64,000 nucleotides of DNA, from the NCBI GenBank assembly GCA_045597645.1, contig JAZLKM010000020.1, positions 1 through 64,000 on the forward strand, given 5' to 3'. A program made the translations under genes and the position numbers. Origin of the DNA: JAKSSE01 sp045597645. Lineage in GTDB: Bacteria > Bacillota > Clostridia > Lachnospirales > Lachnospiraceae. The notes under the pieces were generated by a model. It was not told the origin of the DNA and ran no database searches. It saw only the letters and a list, made by a program, of their open reading frames with translations. The number at the start of each line of letters is the position of its first letter. Position 1 is the first letter of the stretch. Positions 44,829 to 54,141 of this stretch are shown here, in pieces.

Positions 44829-45962
44829 ATGAAGAAAATTTTTTTGGTCGAAGATGAATATATCGTACGAGAAGGAATCAAGAACAAAATGGATTGGCAG
44901 TCTCTTGGGCTTGAGTTTGTGGGAGAGGCTTCAGATGGTGAAGTTGGCCTGGAACTCATAGAGAAGACCAAGCCGGATATTATAATGACTGATATTAAGA
45001 TGCCATTCATGGATGGACTTACCTTGAGCAGAGAGGTCAAGAAAATACTGCCTAATGCAGAAATTATACTGCTGACAGGATATTCTGATTTTGAGTATGC
45101 AAGGGAAGGCATGAGGATAGGCGTGGCAGAATATTTGACCAAGCCAATAAAGCCAGCTGAAATAGCAGAAACACTAAGGAGCGTCTTGGCAAAAATAGAG
45201 GCTAGGGAAGATGAGGAAAAGAAGACCCGTCAGCAGATGCTAGACAGGGAGGAACGCCTTAAGGAGTATTATGCCTCGAACGGAAGTCCTGACCCTACAG
45301 ATGTGCTTGATATGAATGAGATAGATATTAAGCAGATTGATAGGGCGAGATTGCAGGAATTCTTAAAGCTAGGTGACAAGTCGGATGCCAGACGATTCGT
45401 GGATGATCTATTCAATTCCATGGAAAGCTCCGTTACACAGTCAATCATATTCAGACAGTATCTGGTTATGGATGCGTATTTCACGGTGTGTGAGTTTGTT
45501 GAGGGGATTGGATGTGACAGAGGCCGAATTGAACAGCCGGATCCTGCCAACAATGCTAAAAACGATATAAGTAATACTGTAAATTACATATGCAGAATAG
45601 TAATTACAGCGCTGGAGCTAAGAGATAATAAAGCGTTTAACCGATATGAGGACATAGTGACAAAAACAAAAGATTTTGTCGCCAGTCATTACTTTGAGTC
45701 AGATATGTCTCTTAACTTGGCAGCAGAGGCGGTGGGCTTTTCACCAAACCACCTTAGCGCGGTCTTCAGCCAGCAGACAGGTCAGACCTTTATCAAATAC
45801 CTGACCGACTATAGATTGGATAAGGCAAAGGAGCTGCTTAAGTGCACTGCGATGCGTACTCACGAGATAGCTACTGCTGTTGGATATGAGGACTCTCACT
45901 ATTTTTCGTATACTTTTAAGAAAAATGTGGGAATGACACCATCTAAATTTAGAGGCGAATAG
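44829..45962 (+). CDS. Response regulator, REC-AraC HTH
   Basis: A 377-residue regulator. The receiver has 'IFLVEDEYIVREGI', the phosphorylated Asp in 'DIIMTDIKMPFMDG' and Lys in 'EYLTKPIKPAE'. The C-terminal AraC double HTH includes 'DMSLNLAAEAVGFSPNHLSA' and 'MRTHEIATAVGYEDSHYFSY'. It starts at the ATG at 44829 with GGAG upstream, in a frame that runs back into the previous gene. It should act downstream of the adjacent kinase; the phased repeats before the binding-protein gene at 46129 are its likely binding site. Confidence 0.93.
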   Translation: MKKIFLVEDEYIVREGIKNKMDWQSLGLEFVGEASDGEVGLELIEKTKPDIIMTDIKMPFMDGLTLSREVKKILPNAEIILLTGYSDFEYAREGMRIGVAEYLTKPIKPAEIAETLRSVLAKIEAREDEEKKTRQQMLDREERLKEYYASNGSPDPTDVLDMNEIDIKQIDRARLQEFLKLGDKSDARRFVDDLFNSMESSVTQSIIFRQYLVMDAYFTVCEFVEGIGCDRGRIEQPDPANNAKNDISNTVNYICRIVITALELRDNKAFNRYEDIVTKTKDFVASHYFESDMSLNLAAEAVGFSPNHLSAVFSQQTGQTFIKYLTDYRLDKAKELLKCTAMRTHEIATAVGYEDSHYFSYTFKKNVGMTPSKFRGE

Positions 45963-45966
45963 ATTT

Positions 45967-46028
45967 TTGAACCAAAAATTAAGAAATTCAACCTAAATTC
46001 AACCATAAATAAATTTTTAAACTATATT
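45967..46028 (+). promoter_or_regulatory. Candidate response-regulator site and promoter of the ytf-like operon
   Basis: TTGAACC (45967-45973) and two copies of AAATTCAACC (45984-45993 and 45995-46004) are direct repeats. The two exact copies are 11 bases apart; the first is 20 bases from the second. The last copy overlaps the -35 position of TATATT (46023-46028), the geometry of AraC-type activation. Confidence 0.55.
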
Positions 46029-46071
46029 CGTAAGAGAGTGCGTCGAAAAATAGAACAGCAATGATTAGTAT

Positions 46072-46114
46072 AATCTCAACAGGGAGCAGTTCCCCGTTGA
46101 GATTATTTCGTTTT
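46072..46114 (+). terminator. Leader hairpin before the binding-protein gene
   Basis: A 9-bp outer stem (46072-46080 with 46096-46104) with a GGGA/TCCC inner stem, followed by T-rich ATTTCGTTTT. It resembles a weak terminator, so it may attenuate or simply protect the mRNA 5' end. Confidence 0.5.
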
Positions 46115-46128
46115 GGGAGGATCAAATA

Positions 46129-47103
46129 ATGAAAAAGAGAATTTTCGCAGTAGCATTTGCTGCAGTGATGGCTCTTAGCCTTGTTGCTTGTGGCGGCGGC
46201 GCTAAGGGTGGATCAAAGGGTGGCAACATCAAGGTTGCAATCATCAACAACGATCCAAATGAGTCTGGATACAGAACTGCAAACGATGCAGATCTTAAGG
46301 CTACATTCACCGAGGCTAATGGATATGACGCTTCATTCTACTACAGCCTTAAGAATGATGAGCAGATCCAGTTCGCTCAGCAGGCTATTAACGATGACGT
46401 AGATTACCTTCTCCTTTCAGCAGCTGATACTGCTGGTTGGGACACCGTTCTTAAGAGCGCAGCAGACGCTGGTGTAAAGGTACTTCTTTTCGACCGTACC
46501 ATCGATGCAGATGAGAGCCTCTATGAGGCATCAGTTGTATCTGACATGGCAGCAGAAGGTCAGAAGGCAGTTGATTGGCTTGCAAGCCAGAGCCTTTCAG
46601 AGTACAACGTAATCCATATCCAGGGTGTTATGGGTTCAGCAGCTCAGCAGGGACGTACCGGAGCACTTGCAGACAAGGTTGCTGCAGAGGCTAACTGGAA
46701 TCTTGTAGCAGAGCAGACTGCAGAGTGGAACGCAGAGAAGGCACAGCAGATCGTACAGTCAGTTATCGATGCTGGTACCCCATTCAACGTAGTATACGCA
46801 GAGAACGACGATATGGCTAAGGGTGCTGTAGCAGCACTTGACAATGCTGGTATTACTCACGGTGTTGGTGGCGATGTCCTCATCATGGGCTTTGACTGCA
46901 ACAAGTGGGCACTTCAGGAGCTTAAGGATGGCAACTGGAACTATGATGGCCAGTGCAACCCATTCCAGTCTTCTTACCTTGTAGATATCATCAAGAAGCT
47001 TGAGGCAGGCGAGAGCATTGCTAACAAGACCATCATCATGGATGAGAAGGGCTTTGATGCTTCAACCATTACTGATGACGATGTAAACAACTACGGAATC
47101 TAA
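46129..47103 (+). CDS. Sugar-binding lipoprotein, YtfQ-like (type I periplasmic binding)
   Basis: A 324-residue lipoprotein. The signal ends in LVAC with the modified Cys at residue 21, followed by a Gly-rich tether. The mature domain starts 'IKVAIINNDPNESGYRTAND' and has 'VDYLLLSAADTAGWDTVLKS' and 'QCNPFQSSYLVDIIKKLEAG', close to galactofuranose-binding YtfQ; arabinofuranose or related sugars are alternatives. It supplies the ATPase and two permeases that follow. Codon use is strongly biased, as expected for an abundant protein. Confidence 0.9.
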   Translation: MKKRIFAVAFAAVMALSLVACGGGAKGGSKGGNIKVAIINNDPNESGYRTANDADLKATFTEANGYDASFYYSLKNDEQIQFAQQAINDDVDYLLLSAADTAGWDTVLKSAADAGVKVLLFDRTIDADESLYEASVVSDMAAEGQKAVDWLASQSLSEYNVIHIQGVMGSAAQQGRTGALADKVAAEANWNLVAEQTAEWNAEKAQQIVQSVIDAGTPFNVVYAENDDMAKGAVAALDNAGITHGVGGDVLIMGFDCNKWALQELKDGNWNYDGQCNPFQSSYLVDIIKKLEAGESIANKTIIMDEKGFDASTITDDDVNNYGI

Positions 47104-47172
47104 TTACTTGTTACTTAATGAGGGGCAGGCACTGTCTGCCCCTTTTTCTATGAAAATAGGAGAAGGGCAACA

Positions 47173-48678
47173 ATGGAAAATAAAGAATTATTGCAGATCA
47201 ATAAGATCTCTAAGTCCTTCCCGGGTGTAAAAGCTCTCCAAGGTGTTGATTTTACACTTAAAAAGGGAGAGATACATGCCCTGATGGGAGAAAACGGAGC
47301 AGGAAAATCTACTCTTATCAAGGTGCTTACCGGAGTATATGAAAAAGACGAAGGAACAATTGCGATAGAGGGAGAACTTGCAAATATTAAGTCTCCTCAG
47401 GATGCGCAGAAGGTTGGTATAAGTACAGTTTATCAGGAGATAACTCTGTGTCCGAACCTTTCTGTTGCTGAGAATATGTACATTGGTACAGATTTTTGCC
47501 AGAAAGTTAACTGGAAAAAGATGAATGCTAAGGCAGATGAAGTCCTCAAGTCATTGGATATACCTGCTGAGGCAAGTAAACAGCTTGGAAACTATTCCAT
47601 TGCAGTCCAGCAGATGGTGGCTATCGCCAGAGCTGTTGACATGGACTGCAAGGTTTTAATATTAGATGAGCCTACGTCATCGCTTGATGACCAGGAGGTT
47701 CAAAAGCTCTTTAAGCTCATGAGAGATCTAAGAGAAAAGGGTGTAGGTATAATATTTGTAACCCATTTCCTTGATCAGGTATATGAGGTATGTGACAGAA
47801 TCACAGTGCTTCGTGATGGTAAGTTGGTTGGACAGTATGACATTGAGGAACTTCCAAGACTCGCTCTTGTATCAAAGATGCTGGGCAAGGATCTGGATGA
47901 TATGTCAGACATTCGTTCAGAGGCGGAGGAGTACAGTGGCGATGATGCTGATACAATTCTGTTTGAGGCCAATGGACTTGCAAGTAATGCCGGAATCAAA
48001 CCATTTGACTTCCATATTAAAAAGGGTGAGGTTAATGGATTCACCGGACTTCTGGGATCTGGTCGAAGCGAGTGCGTAAGAGCAATTTTTGCAGCAGATC
48101 CTGTAATTTCAGGTCAGCTATCAAAAAATGGCAAGCCGGTAAAGATAAGCAAGCCAATAGATGCTATGAAGGCGGGAATAGGATATTTGCCTGAGGATAG
48201 AAAGATAGATGGTATTGTAGGAGATCTATCTGTACGAGAGAATATTATCCTGGCAATGCAGGTTATGAAGGGATTCTTCAAGCCACTTAAGAGAGCTGAG
48301 GCTGAGAGATTAGCTGAGGAATATATAGCTCTTCTTGATATTAAGACTGCATCTACAGAGACACCCATTAAGTCACTATCAGGAGGTAACCAGCAGAAGG
48401 TTATACTTGCAAGATGGCTTCTGACTCATCCGGATTATCTGATATTGGATGAGCCTACCAGAGGTATCGACGTAGGAACCAAGATAGATATTCAGAAGCT
48501 TGTACTAAAACTTGCTTCTGAAGGTGTGAGTGTAACATTTATCTCATCTGAGACAGACGAGATGCTACGTACTTGCTCAAGGCTCATAGTAATGAGAGAC
48601 CGCAAGGTGGTAGGAGAGCTTACGGGTGATGACCTCACACAGAACAAGATTATGAGTACCATTGCAGGAGGTGAGTAA
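47173..48678 (+). CDS. Sugar ABC transporter ATP-binding protein, RbsA/YtfR-like
   Basis: A 501-residue protein with two ATPase domains in tandem. The first has Walker A GENGAGKS and Walker B 'VLILDEPTSSLD'; its signature region 'LGNYSIAVQQMVAIARAVD' lacks LSGGQ. The second has 'GLLGSGRSECVRAIF' (a degenerate Walker A), 'LSGGNQQKVILARWL' and 'LILDEPTRGID'. This asymmetry is normal for the RbsA/MglA/YtfR family that imports monosaccharides. It lies 69 bases after the binding-protein gene and abuts the first permease. Confidence 0.95.
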   Translation: MENKELLQINKISKSFPGVKALQGVDFTLKKGEIHALMGENGAGKSTLIKVLTGVYEKDEGTIAIEGELANIKSPQDAQKVGISTVYQEITLCPNLSVAENMYIGTDFCQKVNWKKMNAKADEVLKSLDIPAEASKQLGNYSIAVQQMVAIARAVDMDCKVLILDEPTSSLDDQEVQKLFKLMRDLREKGVGIIFVTHFLDQVYEVCDRITVLRDGKLVGQYDIEELPRLALVSKMLGKDLDDMSDIRSEAEEYSGDDADTILFEANGLASNAGIKPFDFHIKKGEVNGFTGLLGSGRSECVRAIFAADPVISGQLSKNGKPVKISKPIDAMKAGIGYLPEDRKIDGIVGDLSVRENIILAMQVMKGFFKPLKRAEAERLAEEYIALLDIKTASTETPIKSLSGGNQQKVILARWLLTHPDYLILDEPTRGIDVGTKIDIQKLVLKLASEGVSVTFISSETDEMLRTCSRLIVMRDRKVVGELTGDDLTQNKIMSTIAGGE

Positions 48679-49746
48679 ATGAAATTTAAGGAAACAGCTA
48701 TGAAGCTGCTGAGAAGCCAGCTGATTATACCTGTAGTAGCATTACTCCTGCTTATCATTTTCAATCTGATAATGGATCCGGGATTTTTCAAAATTTCTCT
48801 TGGATACAACACAGCAGGTAACCCGGTACTGTCAGGATATATTGTAACAATACTTGATTACGGCTCAGAGCTCGCAATTCTTGCGCTTGGTATGACTCTT
48901 GTAACTGCAGCAACAGGTGGACAGGATATTTCAGTTGGTGCTACCATTGCAATCGCTGGATCTGCACTTATCAAGTGCCTGTGTGGCAATAACACCAGAC
49001 CGGACACATTGATGATGCCTATCATATGTGCATTCCTTATCAGCGTAGTGGTGGCTATGGCATGCGGAGCATTCAATGGTGTTCTCGTTGCTATATTTAA
49101 GATTCCACCAATGGTTGCGACTTTGATTCTGTATACTGCAGGACGTTCTATTGCAGCATGGATTAATAATAATGAGCTTCCTATCGTAGGCGAGCCTAAG
49201 TTTGCATATTTTGGAGGTATTATCCCGGGTATTCCGGTTCCAACTACCATATTCATTGCGGCAATATGTGTAATCATAATGGTAGTAGTACTTAAGAAGA
49301 CTAACCTTGGCCTATATACACAAGCAGTAGGAATCAATGAGAAGTCAGCGAGACTCAATGGTATCAATCCTACTTTCATCAAGATTCTTGCATTTGTAAT
49401 TCTTGGTGTATGTGTAAGCGTAGCAGCGCTCATTAAAGTAAGCCGTCTGTCAACAATTAACTACTCAGTTATTGCGAAAGATATAGAGATGGACGCCATT
49501 TTGGCAGTTGCACTTGGCGGAAACGCTCTTAGCGGTGGTAAGTTCAATCTGGGAGCTTCAATACTTGGAGCATACATCATCCAGTTCCTTACAACCACAC
49601 TTTACAAGTGCCAGGTAAGCTCGGATTCAATATCAGCTTACAAGGCAATAGTAGTAATCGTACTTGTTATAATCTCAGCACCTCCGGTGCGCGCTAAGCT
49701 GGATTCACTTAGAAAAAAGAAGACCAGCGCAGTAAAGGGGGCATAA
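48679..49746 (+). CDS. Sugar ABC transporter permease, YtfT-like
   Basis: A 355-residue BPD_transp_2-family permease with about ten helices. Signature parts include 'ELAILALGMTLVTAATGGQD', 'ISVGATIAIAGSALI', 'PPMVATLILYTAGRSIAAWI' and 'DAILAVALGGNALSGGKFNL'. The start codon follows the ATPase stop codon directly. The presence of two different permeases, this and the next, is a feature of the YtfQRT-YjfF galactofuranose importer rather than of RbsC-type single-permease systems. Confidence 0.92.
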   Translation: MKFKETAMKLLRSQLIIPVVALLLLIIFNLIMDPGFFKISLGYNTAGNPVLSGYIVTILDYGSELAILALGMTLVTAATGGQDISVGATIAIAGSALIKCLCGNNTRPDTLMMPIICAFLISVVVAMACGAFNGVLVAIFKIPPMVATLILYTAGRSIAAWINNNELPIVGEPKFAYFGGIIPGIPVPTTIFIAAICVIIMVVVLKKTNLGLYTQAVGINEKSARLNGINPTFIKILAFVILGVCVSVAALIKVSRLSTINYSVIAKDIEMDAILAVALGGNALSGGKFNLGASILGAYIIQFLTTTLYKCQVSSDSISAYKAIVVIVLVIISAPPVRAKLDSLRKKKTSAVKGA

Positions 49747-49749
49747 GAT

Positions 49750-50784
49750 ATGACTAAGTCAAAATCAAAGTTTAATCTTAGAACCATGTCAGATACAAAT
49801 TTGCTTTTGATTATCACAGTGGTAATCTTCGTACTTATGTACCTGACAGCTATCATATTTGTAGGTGGAGCATTTAGAAAGCCACAGACATTTCTTGACA
49901 TATTGAACAACAACGGTGGTCTTATCGTCACATCTGTTGGACTAAGTATGGTAATGATTATCGGTTCAATCGATATCTCTGTAGGAGGCGTTGTTGCTCT
50001 TGTAAGTATGTGCTGTGCAGTATATCTGGACCGTATGGGTGGAAATCTCGTGGTTTCAATGCTTATAGCACTTGCAATTGGACTTGCATTTGGACTCGTG
50101 CAGGGCGCACTGGTTGCATATCTTGACATCCAGCCGTTTATAGTTACTCTGGCAGGAATGTTCTTCGCAAGAGGTATGACTACTATTGTAAATACTGCAC
50201 CGTTTAACGTAGAGAACGCAGCATTCATGGCACTTAAGGATTCGAAGGTAATCCTACCGGGCCTTGGCTATTATAACAAGAAGGGCATTTATGTAAATGC
50301 GACAATTGAGCCTGGCGTACTAGTGGCTTTATTGGTTGTTGTGATAATGTTCATAGTAATGCGTTGGACAAAGCTTGGACGTCACTTCTACGCTGTGGGT
50401 GGTAACCAGCAGTCAGCACTCATGCTTGGTATCAATGTAAAGAAGACAAAGTTCATCGCACACGTGCTTTGTGGATTGTTTGCAGGTATCGGTGGATATA
50501 TTTACTTCCTTCACGTTGGTTCAGGCTCTGCATCGCACGCGAGTGGTATGGAAATGAACGCTATAGCATCTTCAATCATCGGAGGAACAATGCTCTCAGG
50601 TGGTGTTGGTAATATGGCTGGTACACTGATAGGTGTTCTGTCGCTGAACACCATTAAGAACATAGTAAGCTCGCTTGGACTACAGGATGCTTGGTGGACA
50701 GGTATTACAGTAGCAATTATGCTCTGTCTCTTCCTGGTGATTCAGTCAGTTGTTATGAGCTTCAAGAAAAAAGCAAAGAAGTAA
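49750..50784 (+). CDS. Sugar ABC transporter permease, YjfF-like
   Basis: A 344-residue permease of the same family as the previous gene: 'GLIVTSVGLSMVMIIGSIDI', 'SVGGVVALVSMCCAVYL', 'QPFIVTLAGMFFARGMTTIV' and 'IASSIIGGTMLSGGVGNMAG'. It is the second channel subunit and the last gene of the operon, three bases after the first permease, and is followed by a bidirectional terminator. Confidence 0.92.
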   Translation: MTKSKSKFNLRTMSDTNLLLIITVVIFVLMYLTAIIFVGGAFRKPQTFLDILNNNGGLIVTSVGLSMVMIIGSIDISVGGVVALVSMCCAVYLDRMGGNLVVSMLIALAIGLAFGLVQGALVAYLDIQPFIVTLAGMFFARGMTTIVNTAPFNVENAAFMALKDSKVILPGLGYYNKKGIYVNATIEPGVLVALLVVVIMFIVMRWTKLGRHFYAVGGNQQSALMLGINVKKTKFIAHVLCGLFAGIGGYIYFLHVGSGSASHASGMEMNAIASSIIGGTMLSGGVGNMAGTLIGVLSLNTIKNIVSSLGLQDAWWTGITVAIMLCLFLVIQSVVMSFKKKAKK

Positions 50785-50813
50785 TACAAGAATCAACTCA
50801 GAAAATACACTCT

Positions 50814-50847
50814 AAAAAACCTCGGCTCAGTTGAGTCGAGGTTTTTG
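50814..50847. terminator. Bidirectional terminator
   Basis: A 10-bp stem with one G-T mismatch (50820-50829 with 50832-50841), A6 before and T5 after, between convergent transcripts. Confidence 0.88.
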
Positions 50848-50851
50848 CTTG

Positions 50852-52720
50852 CTATAATTTAATTCCAAGTACTTCTAAAGGAATGGGCACATCGATGAAG
50901 CCTGATGCAAATGGACCGTACTGATATGGCCAATATTCAATGACGTACGAATCAGATGTAAAATAGCCTGGCATCTCTATAAATGCATCATCGTAATACT
51001 GATTCCATATATATTCCGGTTCGTAGAGCTCATATTCATTATAGAAATAGTCGTTGTTTTCCTTGTGGAACTCTGAGGTATAATCAGCAACTATTTTCTT
51101 AAAATCATCCTCCGTACCGGTGTACAAGTCAGTGAATTGGACGCTGTCGCCGGATGTGAGATCATACATGTACCTATAGTACCCAGGCATTCCATGGGCG
51201 CCACCGCCATAGTTGTAGCTAGAAAATGTAACCTGTATATATCTGTCGCTTAGATGGTCAAATTTACTATATACAGCAGTGTTGAATGGCGGAGAGCTTA
51301 GGAGAAACTCATCGTCAGCATAGAACTCCATGTCATTTGTGAAATAGGCTATTTCAGACTTGTACTGTTCCTGCAGATCGGCATTTATCTTGTCTGCATT
51401 CGGGAAACTGTCCTTTAGATTGAACTTTTCCAAATAGTAGTAATAATATATCCGCTCATCATCATCCCTGAAGTCATCATACTCATAATCGATAGTGCCA
51501 TACTGTATATAGTCATACATGACATCAGAGACTGGAAGTGCAGTATCTGTCAAATAGTTGTCTGCAGCAGAATATGCATGCCATGTCATCGCTGTCTCAT
51601 CAGGAATAAGAGCATAGACATAGTCATCAGTGAATGTAAAGCCATCCGCACATGGAGTGATATTATAGGTATCTGTTCCAGGAATCGATTGTGCACGGCA
51701 AATCTGTGCGCAGGTATTTGAAAGTGTATTATAAGAATACAGGGTGTATTGCCCTACATAATAGCTATATATATCCTCGTGCGTATAGAAAAACAGTTCA
51801 TCGTCATCGGCAGCTATAAAACTGGCACCGTCGTCGCTAGGTATGTCAAAGCTTATGGGCGAGGCGCTTTCATCATTGACATCAAACATATAGCCTGTGC
51901 TGATTGTCTCATAATCCTCTGTATAGCGCCTATTAAATACGACAGCGTAGTCCTTATTACCACCCCAAAAACTGAGGTAGCCTTCCTCGCCGCTTACACA
52001 TTCTCTTAGAATGTTGGCGTCCTTATCTACAATATAGATGATGGAATTGTCTTCCTTTGGCTGTGCATAGAACCAGCCGCGGCTGGCTAGTGATGATATA
52101 ACTCCATCATTTGCGCCATAGTAGTAATCATCTAGCAAGCCAAAAAGCCTATCAAAGTCATCACAGATTTCCATTGATGTGCTTTCAGGATTGAACTTGT
52201 ATATATAATTTACGGTATTGTAGTTTTCATCGCTGACTGCATATGAAAAATATATATTATTTTCATAGCTAGCCAAGTCATAGTCCCAACCGTAACTTGG
52301 CATTTCAAGGTCGTGAAGCTTGCCATTGTCATCTAGCAGAGTGAGTCTTGTCTCTGTCTCTGAATCGCCTAAGTCAATTGAGTATAATGCGAAAAAACCA
52401 TGCTCGTTTTCCACAACTTTATCAATATGATTTATGACATTATCAGTGAATTTGATTTCATTATAATTGCCTGTACTATCGGCCAGGTATGCTTTTTTAT
52501 CTCCGACAAGTAGCTTTGCAAAAGAAGGAGCTACTTCTGGAACTTCTGCGCTAGTGTCAACACTGGCTGTGATATTACTGCTCTCAGCTGCATCATGTGT
52601 GCTAGTAGCACTATTATTGGCTGGCACTTCAGCCGGAGGTGCTGATTTTCCACAGGCACTAAGTGCTATAGCTGATGTTGCAGTGACAGCTATGAGTCCT
52701 ACAATCTTGTTTTTTCTCAT
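50852..52720 (-). CDS. Lipoprotein with C-terminal DUF3298-like domain
   Basis: A 622-residue lipoprotein. The signal ends in LSAC (Cys at residue 23), then a Ser/Thr/Ala/Glu tether to about residue 65. Residues 70-400 are rich in Tyr, Asp and Asn with repeated short beta-like units ('NIYFSYAVSDENYNTVNYIY', 'DDELFFYTHEDIYSYYVGQY'), suggesting a beta-propeller. The last 190 residues resemble DUF3298/RsiV-type domains: 'SSYNYGGGAHGMPGYYRYMY', 'FTDLYTG' and 'PYQYGPFASGFIDVPIP'. The role is unknown; relatives include peptidoglycan or lysozyme-binding anti-sigma proteins. Its start overlaps the symporter stop by one base. Confidence 0.7.
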   Translation of the reverse strand: MRKNKIVGLIAVTATSAIALSACGKSAPPAEVPANNSATSTHDAAESSNITASVDTSAEVPEVAPSFAKLLVGDKKAYLADSTGNYNEIKFTDNVINHIDKVVENEHGFFALYSIDLGDSETETRLTLLDDNGKLHDLEMPSYGWDYDLASYENNIYFSYAVSDENYNTVNYIYKFNPESTSMEICDDFDRLFGLLDDYYYGANDGVISSLASRGWFYAQPKEDNSIIYIVDKDANILRECVSGEEGYLSFWGGNKDYAVVFNRRYTEDYETISTGYMFDVNDESASPISFDIPSDDGASFIAADDDELFFYTHEDIYSYYVGQYTLYSYNTLSNTCAQICRAQSIPGTDTYNITPCADGFTFTDDYVYALIPDETAMTWHAYSAADNYLTDTALPVSDVMYDYIQYGTIDYEYDDFRDDDERIYYYYYLEKFNLKDSFPNADKINADLQEQYKSEIAYFTNDMEFYADDEFLLSSPPFNTAVYSKFDHLSDRYIQVTFSSYNYGGGAHGMPGYYRYMYDLTSGDSVQFTDLYTGTEDDFKKIVADYTSEFHKENNDYFYNEYELYEPEYIWNQYYDDAFIEMPGYFTSDSYVIEYWPYQYGPFASGFIDVPIPLEVLGIKL

Positions 52721-54141
52721 TATTTCTGCCCTTTTTTGAATTTAAAAATTTGATTTCTGAATAGAATGATATTCATAACTAGGAAGAATCCTACAAGAAT
52801 ACCAAGGGTGAGTAATGGTTGTTTGGGCGCCAGAGCAGCTAGTAGCATCATTGGGAAGCCAAATACCATTGCTGGAAAATTTTGATATACAAGATTGTCA
52901 GCAGCAGGGGTCTTAAAGCCGCGGTCAATCTCTCTTAGCAAAATGACACCAGTGCTGGCTGTTCCAGTGAGCATACCGTACATTACAAGGAATTGTTCCT
53001 GTTCATAGTCTGCAAAAAGCTTGTGTGCCACATATCTGTTATAAGCGTAAGTCGAGAACGCACCTACAAGACCAAGTATTATTACTACATACCAATAGTC
53101 TGCAAGAAGCGATATGTTGATAGCGGCAATGCCAGCTACTATCATCAGATCGTAGAAGAAGCTACCAATCTTGTCCATAAGGTCAGAGTCGATATAATCA
53201 TACTTTGCCAGTGGCGTTCCGCGCAATTTGCTGAGAACAAATTTTACAAGGATTGCAACCAGTACACCGATGAGGAAATTGAATCCATAGAGTACAGATC
53301 TGAATGATGGAATCAGCATACCTAATAGGTAGATGATGCCGTAGGTTATAAAGTAAGTGATAAAAATAGCAGCAATCTGCATAGTGATTGTCTCTATGCC
53401 GCCATTCATGAACTTGCCTTCTTCGTTGGCGCGTTCTTCGGGGGTTATAACACGCTCCTCGGGCTTGCCTTCTCGAATTACCAGTTTACCCTTTGCACGC
53501 ATCACGTTCATGTGGATAACGCCGCCAATGCTGGCTGATAGAAAGCCTAGGGCTGCTATTGATAAACCGAAGTTACGACCCCCAATGAAGTTATAGTCGC
53601 TCTCATAAATGCTTCCATAGTTGAGCGCCTGACCTGTACCCTGACCATAGCCGAATGGAAGGAGGATTCCGGCCGCAGGAATAAGACTTGCGATTAAAGT
53701 GGCAAATCCAATTGTAATAGCGAGGCCAAGAATACCTTGAAGCAGGTATGTAGATACGGTCGTGACACCGGTATTAAAGATCTCCTTAGTGCGTTGCTTT
53801 GACATCTTGTTTTTAGATGACTTGAAGGTCATGGCGATAAAGCCAAGAGCCAATGAGTGGTAGGTGAGCATGTCAAGGTAATCAGTTCCTGACAGTTGGT
53901 CTACCGACAAAGCAGCATCATATCCAAATGCACCGCTATCGAAGAGACTTGTACCGGTTACGGCTTTGAAGATAACGGAGATAGCCAACAGGATAAAACC
54001 ACCAAGTACAGAGGTGGGAATCATTGAGCGCCTGAGTACCTTAAAGTACTTTTTCATTACATTGGCAACAATCAGGGCTAAAAGCAGCACTGCAATAACG
54101 TCAATTACGCCCCATACCTTAAAGTCCCAAAAATTCGTCAT
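52720..54141 (-). CDS. gltS: Sodium/glutamate symporter-family protein (GltS-like)
   Basis: A 473-residue transporter with about 11-12 helices in two inverted halves. The two pore motifs are visible: 'LPFGYGQGTGQALNYG' in the first and 'MLTGTASTGVILLREID' in the second, matching the GxGxGTxxA / GxxTGxxxTG pattern of GltS. Family members import glutamate with sodium. A charged loop of about 35 residues ('REGKPEERVITPEERANEEG') separates the halves. It starts inside the end of the acyltransferase gene (23-base overlap) with GGAG upstream. Confidence 0.85.
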   Translation of the reverse strand: MTNFWDFKVWGVIDVIAVLLLALIVANVMKKYFKVLRRSMIPTSVLGGFILLAISVIFKAVTGTSLFDSGAFGYDAALSVDQLSGTDYLDMLTYHSLALGFIAMTFKSSKNKMSKQRTKEIFNTGVTTVSTYLLQGILGLAITIGFATLIASLIPAAGILLPFGYGQGTGQALNYGSIYESDYNFIGGRNFGLSIAALGFLSASIGGVIHMNVMRAKGKLVIREGKPEERVITPEERANEEGKFMNGGIETITMQIAAIFITYFITYGIIYLLGMLIPSFRSVLYGFNFLIGVLVAILVKFVLSKLRGTPLAKYDYIDSDLMDKIGSFFYDLMIVAGIAAINISLLADYWYVVIILGLVGAFSTYAYNRYVAHKLFADYEQEQFLVMYGMLTGTASTGVILLREIDRGFKTPAADNLVYQNFPAMVFGFPMMLLAALAPKQPLLTLGILVGFFLVMNIILFRNQIFKFKKGQK

